Source: Andrena cerasifolii
Lineage: Eukaryota > Arthropoda > Insecta > Hymenoptera > Andrenidae
NCBI RefSeq assembly: GCF_050908995.1
Contig: NC_135120.1
Location: 558,001-622,000, forward strand
DNA length: 64,000 nucleotides
Reading direction: 5' to 3'
Part shown: positions 62,989-64,000 of the stretch, piece after piece
Numbering within the stretch: the stretch's first letter is position 1
Layout of the letters: each line of letters begins with the position of its first letter
The notes under the pieces: generated by a model
Databases searched by the model: none
What the model saw: the letters and a program-made list of their open reading frames with translations, nothing else
Told to the model about the DNA's origin: nothing
Translations under genes and position numbers: made by a program

Positions 62989-63395
62989 ACAGTTACCTTT
63001 ATTATGATAGCGTTGTTGTACTCCTTTATTGTTAGAATGTGCTACACCACCTTGGCATAAGTTAAGAACACTTTCTTCCAATTGTTTGCGAATTCGATGC
63101 TGTGTTAGTTTAATTTAAAATTTCATGTACTATTATGTATTACCCGGAATTAATCTGGAGACGGCACAGTAAACATTCCATAGTATTTCTCGAATCGCAT
63201 TCTTCGCGGGGCCCTGGGTGGACCTAGTAGCTCGGGCTACCGTGGGGAAGGTGAGGAGGGGAAGCTCGGAAATACTTCATTGCGAGAAGTTTACTTATAG
63301 ATTAAATTAACAATGTAAGTCAACTTTGATAAATGTATTTTTTTTTTCGGAAAAGCTGTTTCCATTGGAAAACACCTTTTGTATAAGGGGGGAAG
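62989..63395 (+). other. Gypsy D 3' untranslated region
   Basis: Non-coding sequence leading to the polypurine tract at 63385-63395. Confidence 0.6.
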
Positions 63396-63655
63396 TGTTC
63401 CGACGCCCGTCTTGCGGCGTGTAGTATAAGCTTCAGAAGCGCGAATTTCGAATCGGATCACACGACTGTAATAGGAAAGGGAGACAAGGTGAAGTTCGCG
63501 CAAGCCTGAGGTGTTTGAAAATAGTTAGAGATTCTTTTAATGAGGGGCTTCAAGATTATAAACTAATCGATACCCACTTGGAAACGGGTGTTTGAATAAA
63601 TGAATCTCACCTTCCCCCCTTCACCTAGGTGTGTAATTACAGCGCAATGTGGTTA
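63396..63655 (+). repeat. Gypsy D 3' LTR, interrupted at TTAA
   Basis: It matches 58861-59126 with few differences. Homology ends at gtggTTAA. Confidence 0.8.
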
Positions 63656-64000
63656 AGGCTGCCGTCTCATTTTTGTTATGGTCCGAATCGATCGAAGCGT
63701 CCCTTGTAAACAGACGGGCCCTAATGAAACTACTGCGGTCGATAAAAAGAAGTTATACAGAGGTGACATCTCCAGGTACTCTGTGTAGACGAATTTTTTT
63801 TCGCATAGTTGCAACATCTTCCTTTCTCTCTGTCTCTGCCGCGCTGTTGCCACATATCTTTCTATCGAGACGTCTTGAAGGAATACGGCACGAGAGCTGC
63901 GTCTAGCGTCAGAGCCTCGCTGAGCGTAAAGGAGGATAGCAATAATGAAAGATAGAGAGGTTGGGTAGTGAAGTTAGGAAACATGTCAATGAAACAATAC
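63656..64000. mobile_element. Candidate TTAA-targeted insertion, left end only
   Basis: It begins ggctgccgtctc directly after TTAA in the Gypsy D LTR. No coding motif is seen, and the right end is outside the window. Confidence 0.35.

Larger units (their letters stand above)
58861..63655 (+). mobile_element. Gypsy D, internally deleted and mutated
   Basis: 5' LTR 58861-59543 (starts TGTTGCGA, ends TCGCAACA). PBS-like TGGTGACAGCGGTGGGA at 59547. A Gag start remnant near 59870-59970, then directly the RT tail, RNase H, a spacer and integrase. The polypurine tract aaggggggaag at 63385-63395 precedes a 3' LTR at 63396 that matches only to 63655. Most of gag, protease and RT is deleted. Confidence 0.8.

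Overview
The window reads as insect (arthropod) nuclear DNA, most likely from an ant or another hymenopteran. That taxon is a guess from remembered repeat families and is not proven here. The evidence for a eukaryote is short GT-AG introns, a U6 snRNA copy, microsatellites, and nested piggyBac, BEL/Pao, Gypsy, R1-like LINE, mariner and foldback elements. I see no convincing ordinary host gene; nearly everything is mobile or viral in origin.

Layout. 1-2.3 kb: a 5'-truncated R1-like LINE fused to a U6 snRNA copy, lying inside an intron-bearing DDE transposase fragment, then a 215-bp mariner deletion derivative. 2.5-4.7 kb: a truncated Gypsy element (A). 4.75-6.8 kb: no recognisable genes.

7.3-33.5 kb: a decayed Polinton/adintovirus-like provirus bounded by inverted ~410-bp repeats. 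It encodes, on the minus strand, two small VQT-motif proteins, a phospholipase-A2/pVI-like minor capsid protein and a small conserved protein. On the plus strand it encodes a packaging ATPase, a broken acidic-region protein, a fibre-like small protein, an integrase, a major capsid protein and another conserved protein. Two further genes are spliced: a tiny three-exon Ser/Pro-rich gene and a two-exon gene near the right end. Of PolB only an N-terminal scrap remains, and no maturation protease was seen. Younger elements have landed in it: an intact piggyBac (3,971 bp) exactly inside the capsid gene at TTAA, a near-intact BEL/Pao element (6,565 bp) inside a microsatellite, and a 3,737-bp TTAA-flanked non-autonomous element inside the right-end spliced gene.

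34-40 kb: degenerate Gypsy C with a long leader/LTR-like region. 40-42.6 kb: a broken Mutator-like transposase/YqaJ nuclease gene. 42.6-47.3 kb: foldback elements. 47.9-54.3 kb: a complete Gypsy element (B) with LTRs that look identical. 54.3-58.5 kb: foldbacks, an RS-repeat ORF and a second TTAA-element end. 58.5-64 kb: Gypsy D with a large internal deletion and a 3' LTR interrupted at a TTAA.

The capsid, ATPase, integrase, PLA2 and minor proteins would together have made virions and integrated the provirus. This copy carries a frameshift, an in-frame stop and the insertions above, so it is a genomic fossil, although removing either TTAA element exactly would leave its host reading frame continuous.
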